DNA of 64,000 nt from Symsagittifera roscoffensis (taxonomy: Eukaryota > Xenacoelomorpha > Acoela > Convolutidae). A program made the translations under genes and the position numbers. This document shows, piece after piece, positions 1 through 10,404 of the stretch. The notes under the pieces were generated by a model. That model had not been told where the DNA came from and did no database searches. It worked only from the letters and a program-made list of their open reading frames with translations. The stretch is from positions 59,104,312 through 59,168,311 of the forward strand of contig NC_087066.1 of assembly GCF_963678635.1 (NCBI RefSeq), read 5' to 3'. Position 1 is the first letter of the stretch; every line of letters begins with the position of its first letter.

Positions 1-1604
1 AATTGGAGCCGGGTAGCTGTCTGGATTCGACGTGTGGGAACGGAGAGCACATCTGCGATGGACGGTCATGCGTCAGAATACTGTCGTTTCAAAAAGAAGA
101 CCTGGTCACTTGGTTCGAAGACATCACAGAAAGGGAGAAAAGTGAAGTGCAAATAATAGCGGAATGTTACGCGAGAACCACGGTGAATATAGCGACAGCT
201 CTCGGATTCTTCTCGAGAATGTGTGGTCTGCAGGCACTGGAGAGACTGGAATCTGAACATCATTTAGTGACGGCGTTGAGCGTAGAATCATGGCCCGGGG
301 TGTTGCAGGTGACTCAAAAACACATCCGGAGCTGGAAGGTTGGTCTTGAGGCGGAAATGGGATTTCCCATGAGCGAAGCTTATGGCTTGCCATTGAACGC
401 GAAATCGCTGATAGGGTCAATGATGGCCAACTTGTGCGGAAGTCACTACCCGCTACACATGGCGATGGTGGAAGTGTCCAGCCAGAGAATACTGGTGGAC
501 AAGGCCTTCTCAGTGCCCAAGTGCGTGAGGTTGGCTCGGATGTCGCATCACTCGCACAAGTTGTTGAGAAAAATCAAAGGGACAGTACCAAAAGAATTGA
601 GAGATGACTTAAGCGAAATCTGGGGAGAAGATCTTCTGAAGTTGGAAAGAGAAAACACAAGCGATCACGAGAGACAAAACGTGATCGGGAAACCTGTGGG
701 AAGTACTCCGAACCTGGAAGACAACGACACGATGCACGAGAAAATGATGGAGCTTGAGCCTCTCTTGGAAGCCTCAGGGGAGCGTAATCTCAGGAGCATT
801 GAGATCTCTCATGGGGAATGCCCATGCCACTGTTTGGCACAAACGGTGTGGTATCCAGATCACAAGAACCTTTGCCTGGTGTGGGATGTGGAAGAGATTC
901 GGTCGATCGGACTACCGGATCACCGGCAGAAGGTGACGCTCTTAGTAGTGAGTACGATGTTAGCTCTGAGATGGATAGAAGAGAATATAACGAAGTATCG
1001 GGAGGCGACGACGCCAACGGCTGAGTCAATATACGCGATAGACTACAGCAGGAGACTCGAGTTGTTTGAGACTGCGTGCAAAGTATTCGCCATACTGACG
1101 GAAGTCAGGCACGTATGGAGTCGCTTGAGGTACTTTCCATGGTTTCGGGCGACACTGACGTCTTGGTTGTACATGACAACGAAAGATCACATGAGAAAAC
1201 ATCAAAAAGAGTATCGACAGTTCCAGGCCGAGATTGGGCCGGAAGCTTTCAAGAGACCCCTGCTAACCCATCGTAATGCGATCACGACAGGATGGAAAAG
1301 AGTGGGTAAGATGTCTAGAGACAATACCAAAGCGAGGGAGTCGATACTAGAGGAAGACCTGGCGAAGAACGTGAGCTTGAGCCTGCACAACTCCTTTTGC
1401 TTGAACCGAGAAGCTAGGGTGAAGGCACTACCCAACCAAGCAAAGAGGTTGCAGGAGCAGAGGGAATGGATGCGATCCTATGAACAGCTGAAGGCTTGGG
1501 AGGAGATTGTGATTAGTTCCGATGATGAAGAGGAACTGTTGAGACAGTTTGCCGCATCTAGCACTTCAGGATGCAGTACCTCCAAGGCGAAGAGTACGAG
1601 ATGA
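1..1604 (+). CDS. C-terminal part of a gag-like retroelement ORF, open to the left
   Basis: The reading frame is open from the left edge of the window and stops at 1602-1604, so about 533 residues are seen and the N-terminus lies outside. No catalytic domain is recognisable. It has a Cys-rich start (CGNGEHICDGRSC), a conserved stretch SVPKCVRLARMS near residue 175, and a charged C-terminal tail. It is clearly homologous, though divergent, to the minus-strand ORFs at 18,065-19,549 (SVPKCVRLATMS, GVLQTEQKHIRKW) and to the shortened version at 4,090-5,159. It is therefore the last ORF of the same element family, here in opposite orientation and tail-to-tail with copy A. Unlike its relatives it has no internal stop, so this copy may be younger. 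The function is unknown. Confidence 0.7.
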   Translation, partial: LEPGSCLDSTCGNGEHICDGRSCVRILSFQKEDLVTWFEDITEREKSEVQIIAECYARTTVNIATALGFFSRMCGLQALERLESEHHLVTALSVESWPGVLQVTQKHIRSWKVGLEAEMGFPMSEAYGLPLNAKSLIGSMMANLCGSHYPLHMAMVEVSSQRILVDKAFSVPKCVRLARMSHHSHKLLRKIKGTVPKELRDDLSEIWGEDLLKLERENTSDHERQNVIGKPVGSTPNLEDNDTMHEKMMELEPLLEASGERNLRSIEISHGECPCHCLAQTVWYPDHKNLCLVWDVEEIRSIGLPDHRQKVTLLVVSTMLALRWIEENITKYREATTPTAESIYAIDYSRRLELFETACKVFAILTEVRHVWSRLRYFPWFRATLTSWLYMTTKDHMRKHQKEYRQFQAEIGPEAFKRPLLTHRNAITTGWKRVGKMSRDNTKARESILEEDLAKNVSLSLHNSFCLNREARVKALPNQAKRLQEQREWMRSYEQLKAWEEIVISSDDEEELLRQFAASSTSGCSTSKAKSTR

Positions 1605-2950
1605 ATGGGCAAATCGGATGGATCTTGAGTCTTGAGAGGGAAGGGGGGCTTGAGCGTGGATCCGAGTGAAACTTGGATTCACGAAAAAGAAATTTTAACA
1701 AAGCAAATATTGTTACTAATATACTATATTTATTATATAAATCGAAATGCTGCATGACAATTTCCTGATTGAATAGGACAAAAGAGATTTTAAAATGATT
1801 GGCTTGAAAAGCGAAAATTCAAGGGTGCAGGTGTATGCAGATTTTGGTTGCTGTTTAGCAATAGTGTGAAAATTTTAAATGGCTGTGAATTTTGGGGTGT
1901 AGATAAGCTTAAATCTGCTGCAAACTTCTGTAAATGACCACTGGCACTGTATCTTGAGCAACACTCGGTTTTTCTGGGACTCACTGGCAGAAGACAGCGC
2001 GCGATGAGGACATCGATCTCGAGTCCGGGGAGTATGTGCCAGTCGGTCATATTTGGAAGTTTGACCTTGAGAGAAGCAAAAAACACTTGATTTTGGAGTG
2101 AAATTTAATTTTTCAAAATTTCGAATGGAACCTGTCATGCACGATTTTCTCGCGAGAACTGAAAATCAGAAAAAGAAGTTAGAACAATTTCAGAACAATT
2201 GAGTCGCATACGCGGGAATGTCGCAAGAAAAAGCAGTAGGAAATTGCTATTCGCAATTTCCATCACTATAATAATCGAGAGTAGAGCTGTCCCATCTGTG
2301 ACAGAGACGAGAGCATTCCCTCGAATTGGATTATAACGACTGGAGTATTATTCGGAACTGGACTAGAGTGAACCTTCGGTGGAAAGGTGGACAGCTTGAG
2401 TGTCCTAATGGTTCACAAGAAAACTATTGTCTAGAGTATAAACTCGTTCTCATTGTCAAAACTATAAAACATTAGACTCATTTAGTTGCGTTATTTAATT
2501 CTTGAGTTAATTACCGACTGGATTATTTCCCACTTCTTGAGCGTGCTACTATGTGAGTACAAATTTAAATTCCTAGAGTGTGTTTTATGATTGTTATGTT
2601 GAGGTAAGGCAAGTTTTAGGTTGATCCATCTGAAATGGATCAAAGTTCCACTGTCTAATAAAAAGTAACTTAACGGATTGTTCCAACCCGGTTTTTAACG
2701 GCGTTCATGTATTTTGGGTATCTAGAGACCTAAGTATGGGGACGTTTCTAATTCTAGAGTGGGGGGATATTTTAGTAGTAGCCTTTAAGCTGTAACGGGT
2801 CGTAGTCTCATGTCACAAGCGAACCGAACTGGCTCCGACCGTTCTTGAGGTAGAAAAACACAAGAGATGGTGTCCCTGACCCTTGAGCCAGTGGTTATAG
2901 GGCCTATTTTTCTTAAGCCTCATGTGTGACTGCAGTAGACGAATGTTACA
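1605..2950. other. Non-coding stretch between two convergent retroelement copies
   Basis: No ORF is worth calling. The first half is AT-rich (for example an AT run near 1,710-1,740). The second half is mixed and has a small perfect palindrome, GATCCAT/ATGGATC, at about 2,624-2,642. By position it should hold the 3' untranslated region or a terminal repeat of the plus-strand element ending at 1,604, but I found no second copy to prove an LTR. Confidence 0.4.
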
Positions 2951-4089
2951 GCGATTATCGTTGTTGTCAACGTCGCAACTATCGTTGTTCTGTTTTATTT
3001 TGGCTGTCTTCCAAAATGGCCGATTTTGATGTTTCTCAGAAATATGACGTCATCGCTCGAAATTTTTAAAATTCAAAATGACTATCCTAGCCTTCACGAT
3101 TCGTTCAATCGTCCGAATAACACCGTTAATCCTCTAAAACTGCTAATTCGGAAAGTTAGCTGCTAATAATCCGAAGATGAATTTTCGTCCATTCTGGTCG
3201 AATGTCATATACTCCCCGGACAGCCCGGTCAATGTCCCCATTGAATCTCGTAATGTTCGTAAAAATGATACAGTGCCATCAAACAGAATTCAGAATTTAC
3301 AAAATGCAATAAATCATTTTCTTCCACGTCATATCGACTCACTGCAGAATATAGATGGCATCACACTACACTACTATAGCCTTCCAAATTCTTTCACTAA
3401 TCTGCACTTTGAGGATATGACCGAAGATAAAAACCTTTTTTCTGACTTCCAAAAGCAATGCCCTGATTTAAAACTTTTTCTCCTAGGTTTTAAAAGGTGT
3501 TAGTTTGCAGGACAGTCCTGCCAACCAACAAGCTAAAATTATCCTACTATGCTTCTTCCCTTCGGAAATTTTAGTTGTTATTGGTCCTGAATATTAAAAC
3601 TAAGGAACTCTGTGGTTAGAAAGAACAATGAAACAATTACCCTCTTCAAGATATTACCCAAGCCTTTCATAATCAGTTGTCCTAGTTGATTAAACACAAT
3701 CATGCAGGCTAAAATATGTTAATATAATCTTCACTCAAGCCTTTCTAAATAAATAGTAAGTGTCTCTAAAGCCACTAGTTAAAATCAAAATACAAATTTA
3801 TAAATGCAACAAAATCTTTAATGTTCAAAACTCAACTAAAATGTTTTCGTTCAGTTTCAATTACAACTTTGTTGCTTATTTTCTCACTTGAGTTTTTTGT
3901 CACACATATAGAACAATTCTGAGTTTTAACTTCTTCTCTTTCGTCACTTCTTTGTTACTTCTTTCTTCGTTGTTTAGAAGTTCTAAAACTTCTAAATTCT
4001 TCTAATTTCGTTTCTTTTTGCATCTATCTTGTTCTTCGGCCATTTGTCAATGCTCCATCTCCTCCTCCTGCGACATTGACTCTGCACTT
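2951..4089. repeat. 3' spacer of copy A (direct repeat of 16,844-18,064)
   Basis: This region follows the last gag-like ORF of copy A on the minus strand. It is the same sequence, with scattered substitutions and small indels, as 16,844-18,064 beyond copy B. Homology starts abruptly at GCGATTATCGTTG (2,951 and 16,844). It contains the plus-strand ORF described separately and an AT-rich tail. No function is assigned. Confidence 0.8.
3177..3503 (+). CDS. Small unrecognised ORF inside the spacer repeat
   Basis: This 108-residue ORF runs opposite to the surrounding element. The same sequence in copy B (17,075-17,311) opens with a closely similar N-terminus (RPSWSNVTYSPDSPV compared with RPFWSNVIYSPDSPV here) but is cut by a frameshift or stop. 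I recognise no domain. It could be a chance ORF in a non-coding spacer; its interruption in the second copy favours that. Confidence 0.2.
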   Translation: MNFRPFWSNVIYSPDSPVNVPIESRNVRKNDTVPSNRIQNLQNAINHFLPRHIDSLQNIDGITLHYYSLPNSFTNLHFEDMTEDKNLFSDFQKQCPDLKLFLLGFKRC

Positions 4090-5159
4090 TCAGTTTCTGT
4101 GTCTTGTAACACATCGGTAGCTATTCTGACGCTCGCTGTTGGAAGCAGTCCTCCAACACTTCTGCTCTTCCACCTTTTGCTTACAACAAGGTAGGGGGTC
4201 AACGTTAGATTCTCTGTTCCTGCAGAAGCTGTTGTGGAGACACAACGTCACGTTTCTCTCCAAATCTTCCTTCAACATCTCTTCTTTCTCCCTTCCATCA
4301 CGTTCACTCATCCTGGAGATTCTCGTTACGGCGGTGGTCACTGCATTCCGATGAGTTGCAAAAGCTCGCTTGAAAGCTCCTGATCCATTGACCAGCTGAT
4401 ACGTACTGTACACTCTGCCGTGCTTCGACATATGCTTCTTGGCATATTCGTACAACCATGCAGTCAGGTTGGCTCCAAACCATGGTATCAGTCGTCTTCT
4501 TGCCCATATCTTTTTCCCTTCCATCGGAATGTTCAGAGTCTTACACATTGTCTCTCGTTGGTGCCTCCTGTCTATTGTTCTCCTTCACATAAGCTTCCAG
4601 CCATCGCATCGCCATCATAACTCCCACTATCACTATCGTTATAGGCCGTGATGAGTCTGGTAAACCCATGGAGATCAGCTCTCCAGAGTCACAGATCAAC
4701 ACCAGATTACTACGCCCGGGATATCACCATGTTTGCAACTAGCAATGGCAGGAAAAATCATCATGTGTTAACATGATGCTCCTCCAATTACGCTTTCCCG
4801 AAGCTTCCAGTAGTGGTTCCACTTCCATCATCACTCGGTGGACTTCATCATTCTCATCTATTGTGTTGTAATCCGTAACGGTTGATTTCTCTGTTTTTGT
4901 CTTTCAAAGTCACTGAATGAAGTTCCCACTGACGTATCCAATGAACTTCTTTACCAGTATCGATTCCAACTCCTCCTTAGTTCTCTCTGGAACTGCTGAG
5001 AACATTTTGCACAGTTACTCATAAGACATTGTCGCTAGTCTTACACACTTTGGCACTGAGAAGGACTGATCCAAGATCGTTCTCGTAATTTTTACATTCA
5101 AAGCTGCGAAATGCACTGGGTATCTGCTCTTGCCGTTGCTCCTAGAGGCTGTTGTCATC
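4090..5159 (-). pseudogene. Copy A last gag-like ORF, internally deleted
   Basis: This is homologous to the C-terminal ORF seen at 1-1604 (plus) and 18,065-19,549 (minus). The open C-terminal part is 4,090-4,548, with motifs IWARRRLIPWF, AYATHRNA-like (FATHRNAVTT) and SLHNSFC-like (CLHNSFCRNRE). Upstream, several stops and frameshifts interrupt it. The start ATG at 5,159-5,157 overlaps the stop of the preceding ORF (TGATG). Immediately after the first few codons about 480 bases are missing relative to copy B: the CTGCTCTTG near 5,130 joins straight to CCGTTGCTCC. The product cannot be functional. Confidence 0.7.
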
Positions 5160-5480
5160 ACGTTACAGATGATATTAAAATCATGCAGATTACAGTCTGA
5201 ATTGGTTCCCTCTGTACATCTTGTGTTGCAAGTAGTATCGAATCAGCGTTGGGACTAGGACACCATGAGGGTCTCATCAGTTCCCATACCACCATCAAGC
5301 TCGTTCTCAGTAATTCATCTGAGAATCCTAATCCAAACTCTACTCGTTTGTCGGATTCTGGCACTGAAGGTGCAGTCACCTTTTCCTCCAAGACCAGTGC
5401 CAGCCTGGTCTGCTGATTAGCAGCGCTTGAAAGATAGTAATCAAAGAAGCAATCGCATATGTCTTCATTCAGGAATGGAT
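5158..5480 (-). CDS. Small gag-like ORF upstream of the TGATG junction (copy A)
   Basis: A short ORF ends in TGA at 5,160-5,158. Residues such as VPESDKRVEFGLGFSDELL are nearly identical to the copy B equivalent (19,546-19,866). The stop overlaps the ATG of the next ORF as TGATG in both copies. No domain is recognised. Confidence 0.45.
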
Positions 5481-5481
5481 T

Positions 5482-6420
5482 CTACGCTACCCCTATGATT
5501 CCTGACACGTAACTGTAGGACTTCTTCCTGATCGGTCCACAGTATTCACTGGATTTTGGCATTGCTCCCATAGATTCCTTAGTGAGCCTCAGCTCTTTGT
5601 TTGAGAATCTCCTGATTTCGTCTATTTTCTTCATGGGTTCTAGCTCCACAGGTTCTTTCATGTTCACCCTCCATGGTTTACTTTGATACACGTCCAGCAG
5701 TGCTAACAAGAGTAAGGCTTTCGCTCGTTCATCGCCTTCTCTCAGCATCTTGACACAGGTGTTCAAGGCTGGCACTGTCATTTGCTCTATCATGAACCGA
5801 ATGAAACAGAGAGCGTCTCTCCGCTTCGCGCACGCTACTGCCATTTCCTCTTGGACTATCAGATCTCTCATGCTCGTCATCAGGAATACCTTGTCTTCCT
5901 TTGCTTTTTTCCCCTCTTCTGAATCATATTGCGCGCGAGTCAGTCCGATCATGCACCAGGCAAACCGCAGCTGTAATTCAGTTCTCACATAAGGTACTTC
6001 TATCAGAGCGTGTATCTTCGGTGTGGTCCTCATTTCTTCTTCGAAGTACCGTAACACTACTGCTTTCCTTGGAAGGCTCACCAACTGCTCAATCGTCTCT
6101 GCCTGCATCTCATACGATGCTAGAGTCCCATATGCTTTCTGCTTGAGGGTGGTGCCTTGCATCATGGTCTTCAGATAACCTTCCATGGCACTTTTGTCTT
6201 CCAGAGCCATTAAGTATCCTCTGGCCGAGTTTCTGTACTCCAACATCTCCATGTATCCACCGGCGGGTTCTTGTATTGATACAGTCTCCAACAGTGTCAG
6301 TCGGTTATATTCCACTGGGACTAGTTGTCCTACGACACTTCGCTTTCCGTGGTTCATTGGAGACGGTTTAAAGTCTTTCATGGTACTCTCCCCACACTGG
6401 CTGAGTATTTCCATTTCCAA
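5482..6420 (-). CDS. Gag-like polyprotein segment (copy A)
   Basis: This is the longest intact stretch of copy A, 312 residues, ending at a stop conserved in copy B at 19,870. It is rich in Lys, Glu and Arg with predicted helices and includes repeated YRNSARGYL / DKSAMEGYL-like units. No known catalytic motif is visible. In copy B the same region is split by a stop between 20,666 and 20,496. Position in the array suggests a structural (capsid-like) role, but this is inference only. Confidence 0.55.
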   Translation of the reverse strand: MEMEILSQCGESTMKDFKPSPMNHGKRSVVGQLVPVEYNRLTLLETVSIQEPAGGYMEMLEYRNSARGYLMALEDKSAMEGYLKTMMQGTTLKQKAYGTLASYEMQAETIEQLVSLPRKAVVLRYFEEEMRTTPKIHALIEVPYVRTELQLRFAWCMIGLTRAQYDSEEGKKAKEDKVFLMTSMRDLIVQEEMAVACAKRRDALCFIRFMIEQMTVPALNTCVKMLREGDERAKALLLLALLDVYQSKPWRVNMKEPVELEPMKKIDEIRRFSNKELRLTKESMGAMPKSSEYCGPIRKKSYSYVSGIIGVA

Positions 6421-6431
6421 TGTTGCTCCAG

Positions 6432-7970
6432 TCAGAATGCGGTCACTCCGTATAGATTTAAACCTGTTGATTTTATCCCTGCCATGAGAATGGGTGGCAC
6501 CATCGCTACATCAGTCAACGTTCTGTCTGTGCAAGGCAATCGATCATCACCTTGTCCCAAATCCATAGCTTCGTCGACTCGTTTTCTTTTCGATGAGATG
6601 ACAGCTTTTATCGAGATTTCAGAATCCACCTTTGTCTTTCCCGCTCTCCTCGGTATCACTTTGCTGTCTAGTTTCATTTTCATTTCATTAATCGTATCTA
6701 TCACCAATTTTTATCGCATCGTTTTTTTCCTAAATCTCGACAGATATACCACTTCTCCTTTATCTTCTTCCGGCGTCATCTTGATAGGAGAGTTTGCTTC
6801 ACTTTCATCAGTGGCTGAATCGATCAACAACTCACTCAATCTCCCTTCACACTCGTCGAGTTTGTCAAGGACTTCCCGCATTAGTGGTCGGATGAGACTC
6901 ACCTTCAAAAAGGACTGGGTTCCGTAGCTCTGAACTACTGTCCAGACTTCTTCCATAAAGGCCGCTCTGTCCAATCTACATCCCGTCCTGCTTTCATGGT
7001 CTCGGTGATGCACCTCCCACTCTTCTTCGGGTAACGCTCCTTCCTAAGAAGGGTACTCTGGCAGCGCCTTCTATCCTTCTTCTCCTTGTTGATTCCATAA
7101 GGAGTCTCTCTTCTCTGTCTCTAGAATTGCCCGGAGAGCTGCTCTCCGGCAAATCCCGGTTCATTTCCACAAAATCCGACGGAGGTTCCAGTGTCTAAGT
7201 ACCTTCGTTTGCTGGTTCAGTCGTTTCCAACGCGTCTGCGTTGTTGTCAAAGTCACTGAGGAAATTGAAATCCAGGCTGGATATTCCTCCTGTCGATGCT
7301 TTATCGTCCTCCTTCTCTGCTTGATCAGGATCCTCTTGCATAGGTTCTTCTTATCGACGGCTTCCTCCCTGCCCATCATCTCCTTTTGATCTATTTTTCG
7401 AGTTTGAGGGCCCTTGCTCTTCCGTTCTGACCCCTTCCGGAAATTTCAGTTTGATTAGCCTGCCGGCTGATCGATCTTCCTCCTCTCCATAGACTAATTT
7501 GATCTCCTCATAGCCGAAGGGTGCTAGGAAGGTTCTCGTCCGTAGCGTTCCTCCCGCCGTTAGCTCTGGTTTCACACTCGTCAAACTTAGGGAGGCCTCA
7601 GGTAATTCAGCTCTGCCTCTCATTCTCATAGGCGCCAAATTCAGTTCTGCCCATTCCGTGTCAAACGCTCCAGGCTTTGGAGTCGCGGCATTGCTTATGC
7701 ACCTTCTCGTCGCTTGATCTGTATAAGAATATCGCGTAAACTGTAACACTGCGGCATTCCTGTCCACAAACACGGATCCATCGTTTCCGAGAACTTCGCT
7801 ACCCTCCTTTCATTGGTCTCAAACACTCTCAGCCTAGGAGTTTGCACTACGGTGACTGCTCCGAGCAACATTCTTCTTATCAGAGGGAATTCAGGGATTT
7901 CCTCCGGCAGCTTCTTGTAATCACCCCAGACTTTCGTCTCTACTCTCACTTTATGGTATAATGTAGTGAG
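6432..7970 (-). pseudogene. Gag-like polyprotein segment with frameshifts (copy A)
   Basis: This corresponds to the open 384- and 232-residue ORFs of copy B (21,371-22,525 and 20,666-21,364). In copy A the frame is broken into pieces at about 7,949-7,695, 7,773-7,351, 7,379-7,161, 7,013-6,711 and 6,707-6,432. The middle is acidic and Ser/Pro-rich, and the last part is Lys/Arg-rich with KRKRVDEAMDLGQGDDRLP. No recognised domain. Confidence 0.55.
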
Positions 7971-8014
7971 ACGAGGAATTCTTGTTATCTCACCATTTGT
8001 CTTCTCATAGGGCC

Positions 8015-9225
8015 TTAGATTCTTAGATTCCAGAGCTTCGGAAATACTTCAATGTGCCCTCTCTCCACTTCTCCCATACGATCACGAAAGTGATCGTCGA
8101 AGTTGACGACCGTCATTTCTGGCTCTGCTATCTTTCCAAACAACAGATCTTCGCTCATGAGTTCTGGCAAGACATGCTGCTCACACCAGTTCAGCACACT
8201 CCCGTCCACTGCTGATATGAGGCTCAGGTGCAGCACCGACCTCCTGTATGCTTCCACTTTAACATCAGGGAACGCAAACGTGACTGCTGGTCCATAGATT
8301 ACCGTCACAAACTCCGTGGTTCCTCTGATCAGCGCTAAGGGATCGGTCCTCATAGCCAAGCTTAGATCCGTTAGCAGGGGCATGCCCCCGGTATGTCGTC
8401 TCATGTCTTCCTCCCATTTCTCAATCGTCGTCTCACGTCTTTCTCAATCGTCTCATCGTCTCCTGTTCCAAAGCGATTCTGTTGCAGGAGGTACTGGATA
8501 AGAGTATGTCTCAAATCTCTTATCTTATTCCAAGAATCCGTGGCTTTCTTCACGTTTAACTTCCTCACATTCTCTCTCATTTGCTCTGGGTAGCGTGTCA
8601 AGTTCATTAGTCCTCCCAAGTTTCCATGTGTTATTGCAATCAATGTTAGAAGTCCATCTAACCGCAAGTTCTGAATTCCTTCGGTGAGCAGCACAAACGG
8701 TCCTTTTACGAAGTTTTCTGCTCTAAACGCCACGAACAAGGCTATTATTTCGACTACTGATACTTCCACTACTGCTTGGAGGAATTCTTTTGTCAAGCTT
8801 CGAGAGAGTTTTGGGTAGACTTTCGCCAAGAAGGGCGCGGTCCATCCGGCTCCCAGCCCTTCCAGCATGCTATCAGTCCGTTCAAAGCCTTCTTCCCCAT
8901 TCGCCTTCTGAGTCCAGAAAGTTTCCAGGGTAACTTGGCACACTCTGTTTACAAACTCGGCTGCCTTCTCCTCGGCATTTTCGGCCAGGTTCACCTCCTT
9001 CACCAGGTAGGCATGGATCTTCCTGATTATCATTGGGCTTTGCTCAAAAGCATCCGCACCCAATGCCGCTACTCGAAGAGTTAGGTCTAGCCACTGGTTA
9101 GCTTCTGGCTTGGTTCTCAAAACCATCGCTTCCAAGTGAGCTCTGGTATCCTTGGAGTTCTTTCTTCTCTCTTCTTCCTCCTTTATGTCCGTTCCTCGGA
9201 ACCATAAGTCATTCGACATCGCCAC
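8015..9225 (-). pseudogene. Gag-like ORF beginning MAMSNDLWFRG (copy A), frameshifted
   Basis: A 274-residue ORF starts at 9,225, seven bases after the preceding ORF stops at 9,232, so it looks like a separate translation unit. It is continued in another frame as 8,404-8,015. Copy B reads through the equivalent junction in one frame (22,963-22,544), showing that extra CAATCGTC-like repeats near 8,420-8,460 shifted copy A. It is mostly helical with hydrophobic patches. No catalytic motif is seen. Confidence 0.55.
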
Positions 9226-9231
9226 AATTAC

Positions 9232-10100
9232 TCAATGATCGTCATCTATTCCTGGCTTCAATTTGAGCTGTCGACTGAAGTTGGACAGTTCCAAACCCAG
9301 CATTTCGTCTAGCACTAGCATGTGTAGTGAATGGTCTTTGAATCCTCTCATCGCATTCGAGATAACCGACCACACCGCAGGTAGTTCAGCCCTGAGTGGT
9401 CTCAGATTCTCCATTCCTATCTCGCGATTTGGGGCCGATATGATCACATCATATATCCCTTCCGAGAGCAAAGCCACAATCGCATATGCAAAATTTAGTC
9501 CATCTGGCAGATGTGCATACCCCGGAGACAGCGCGAACACGGCTCTCGGTGTTATCTTGGTGAAGGAACCTCCTTTCAGGGTATCTACTGCTTCACCCAT
9601 CGACTCGAGGATATCTTTTATCGCTGGCCATACAGCGGCTTTGGCTGTCGTAGTCTCTCTGAGTCTGCTCAGGAAACCCCTGCTGTGTAGATGGTCATTG
9701 ATGCCAGCGAACACACTCGTGATTGGGTTCATATCCGTCTGACGCCTTTGCACTCCGATCGCTATCGACACGGATTGTGTTAGATCCAGTTCGACCGCTG
9801 TCAACATTATTACGTCAGGCCAAAACAGAGACTTGGAGGAATATACAAAGTCTGAGTTCGTGACTATCGTGATTTTGGCCATCCTCATTTCTGCCTTGTC
9901 GTATGCAGCAAAGATGGTTTCGTATTTCTTTATCGCCTGCAACCCACCGTATCTCTGAACATCATCTCCCTGAATCACTTCCACTTGTTTCAGGTATGCT
10001 CTTTCTTTCACATAGCCTGGGGGTGCTTTCACCTGCCTGAACACATTCACATGTTGACCAATCGGCGCCCTTGTTATCAGGAATTTTCCAGGTCTCTCTT
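9232..10100 (-). CDS. Gag-like ORF of about 280 residues (copy A)
   Basis: The frame is open from about 10,100 to the stop at 9,234-9,232; the first in-frame ATG is near 10,050. The C-terminal half includes LRAELPAVWSVISNAMRGF and ends in acidic DDDH. Copy B retains part of it (23,652-23,340), fused in frame to the following ORF by a 335-bp deletion. The family is unknown. Confidence 0.5.
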
Positions 10101-10101
10101 T

Positions 10102-10404
10102 TCAATTTCCTTCACCGTGATTCAGTTTCGCGTCTTGTAACGGTCTCCCATTCACTGAAACCATTGTACTGTTCGAGGGCAGTCCCTCTAGGTCGGCAAA
10201 CCTCAAGGCAGTTGTAGAGCTGAGGTTTATGCCAGCAGCTATCAACCAGTCCACTCCTGTTATCGAGTACAATCCGCTGACAGATAACCTCGCTCCATTC
10301 AATACCCTCATGGTATCTGCTGCAAAACTCACCGTCTGAACATTCAGTTTCATCAGATCACCTTTATATATGTGCCAGGGAGAAGGTATGGGTCTCGACC
10401 ACAT
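10102..10404 (-). CDS. Gag-like ORF coupled to the SGNH ORF by TAATG
   Basis: This 100-residue ORF begins with MWSRPIPSPWHIY at 10,404. Its ATG shares bases with the TAA stop of the SGNH-hydrolase ORF (TAATG). Such an overlap is known to support termination-reinitiation in some retrotransposons. It contains SITGVDWLIAAGINLSS. No family is recognised. Its TGA is at about 10,104-10,102, and the next frame reopens immediately. Confidence 0.5.
   Translation of the reverse strand: MWSRPIPSPWHIYKGDLMKLNVQTVSFAADTMRVLNGARLSVSGLYSITGVDWLIAAGINLSSTTALRFADLEGLPSNSTMVSVNGRPLQDAKLNHGEGN

Noticed and set aside
1605-2950. Recurring CTTGAG words (at least seven)
   Set aside because: Spacing is irregular and no known regulatory system fits. 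Probably chance or old repeat structure.
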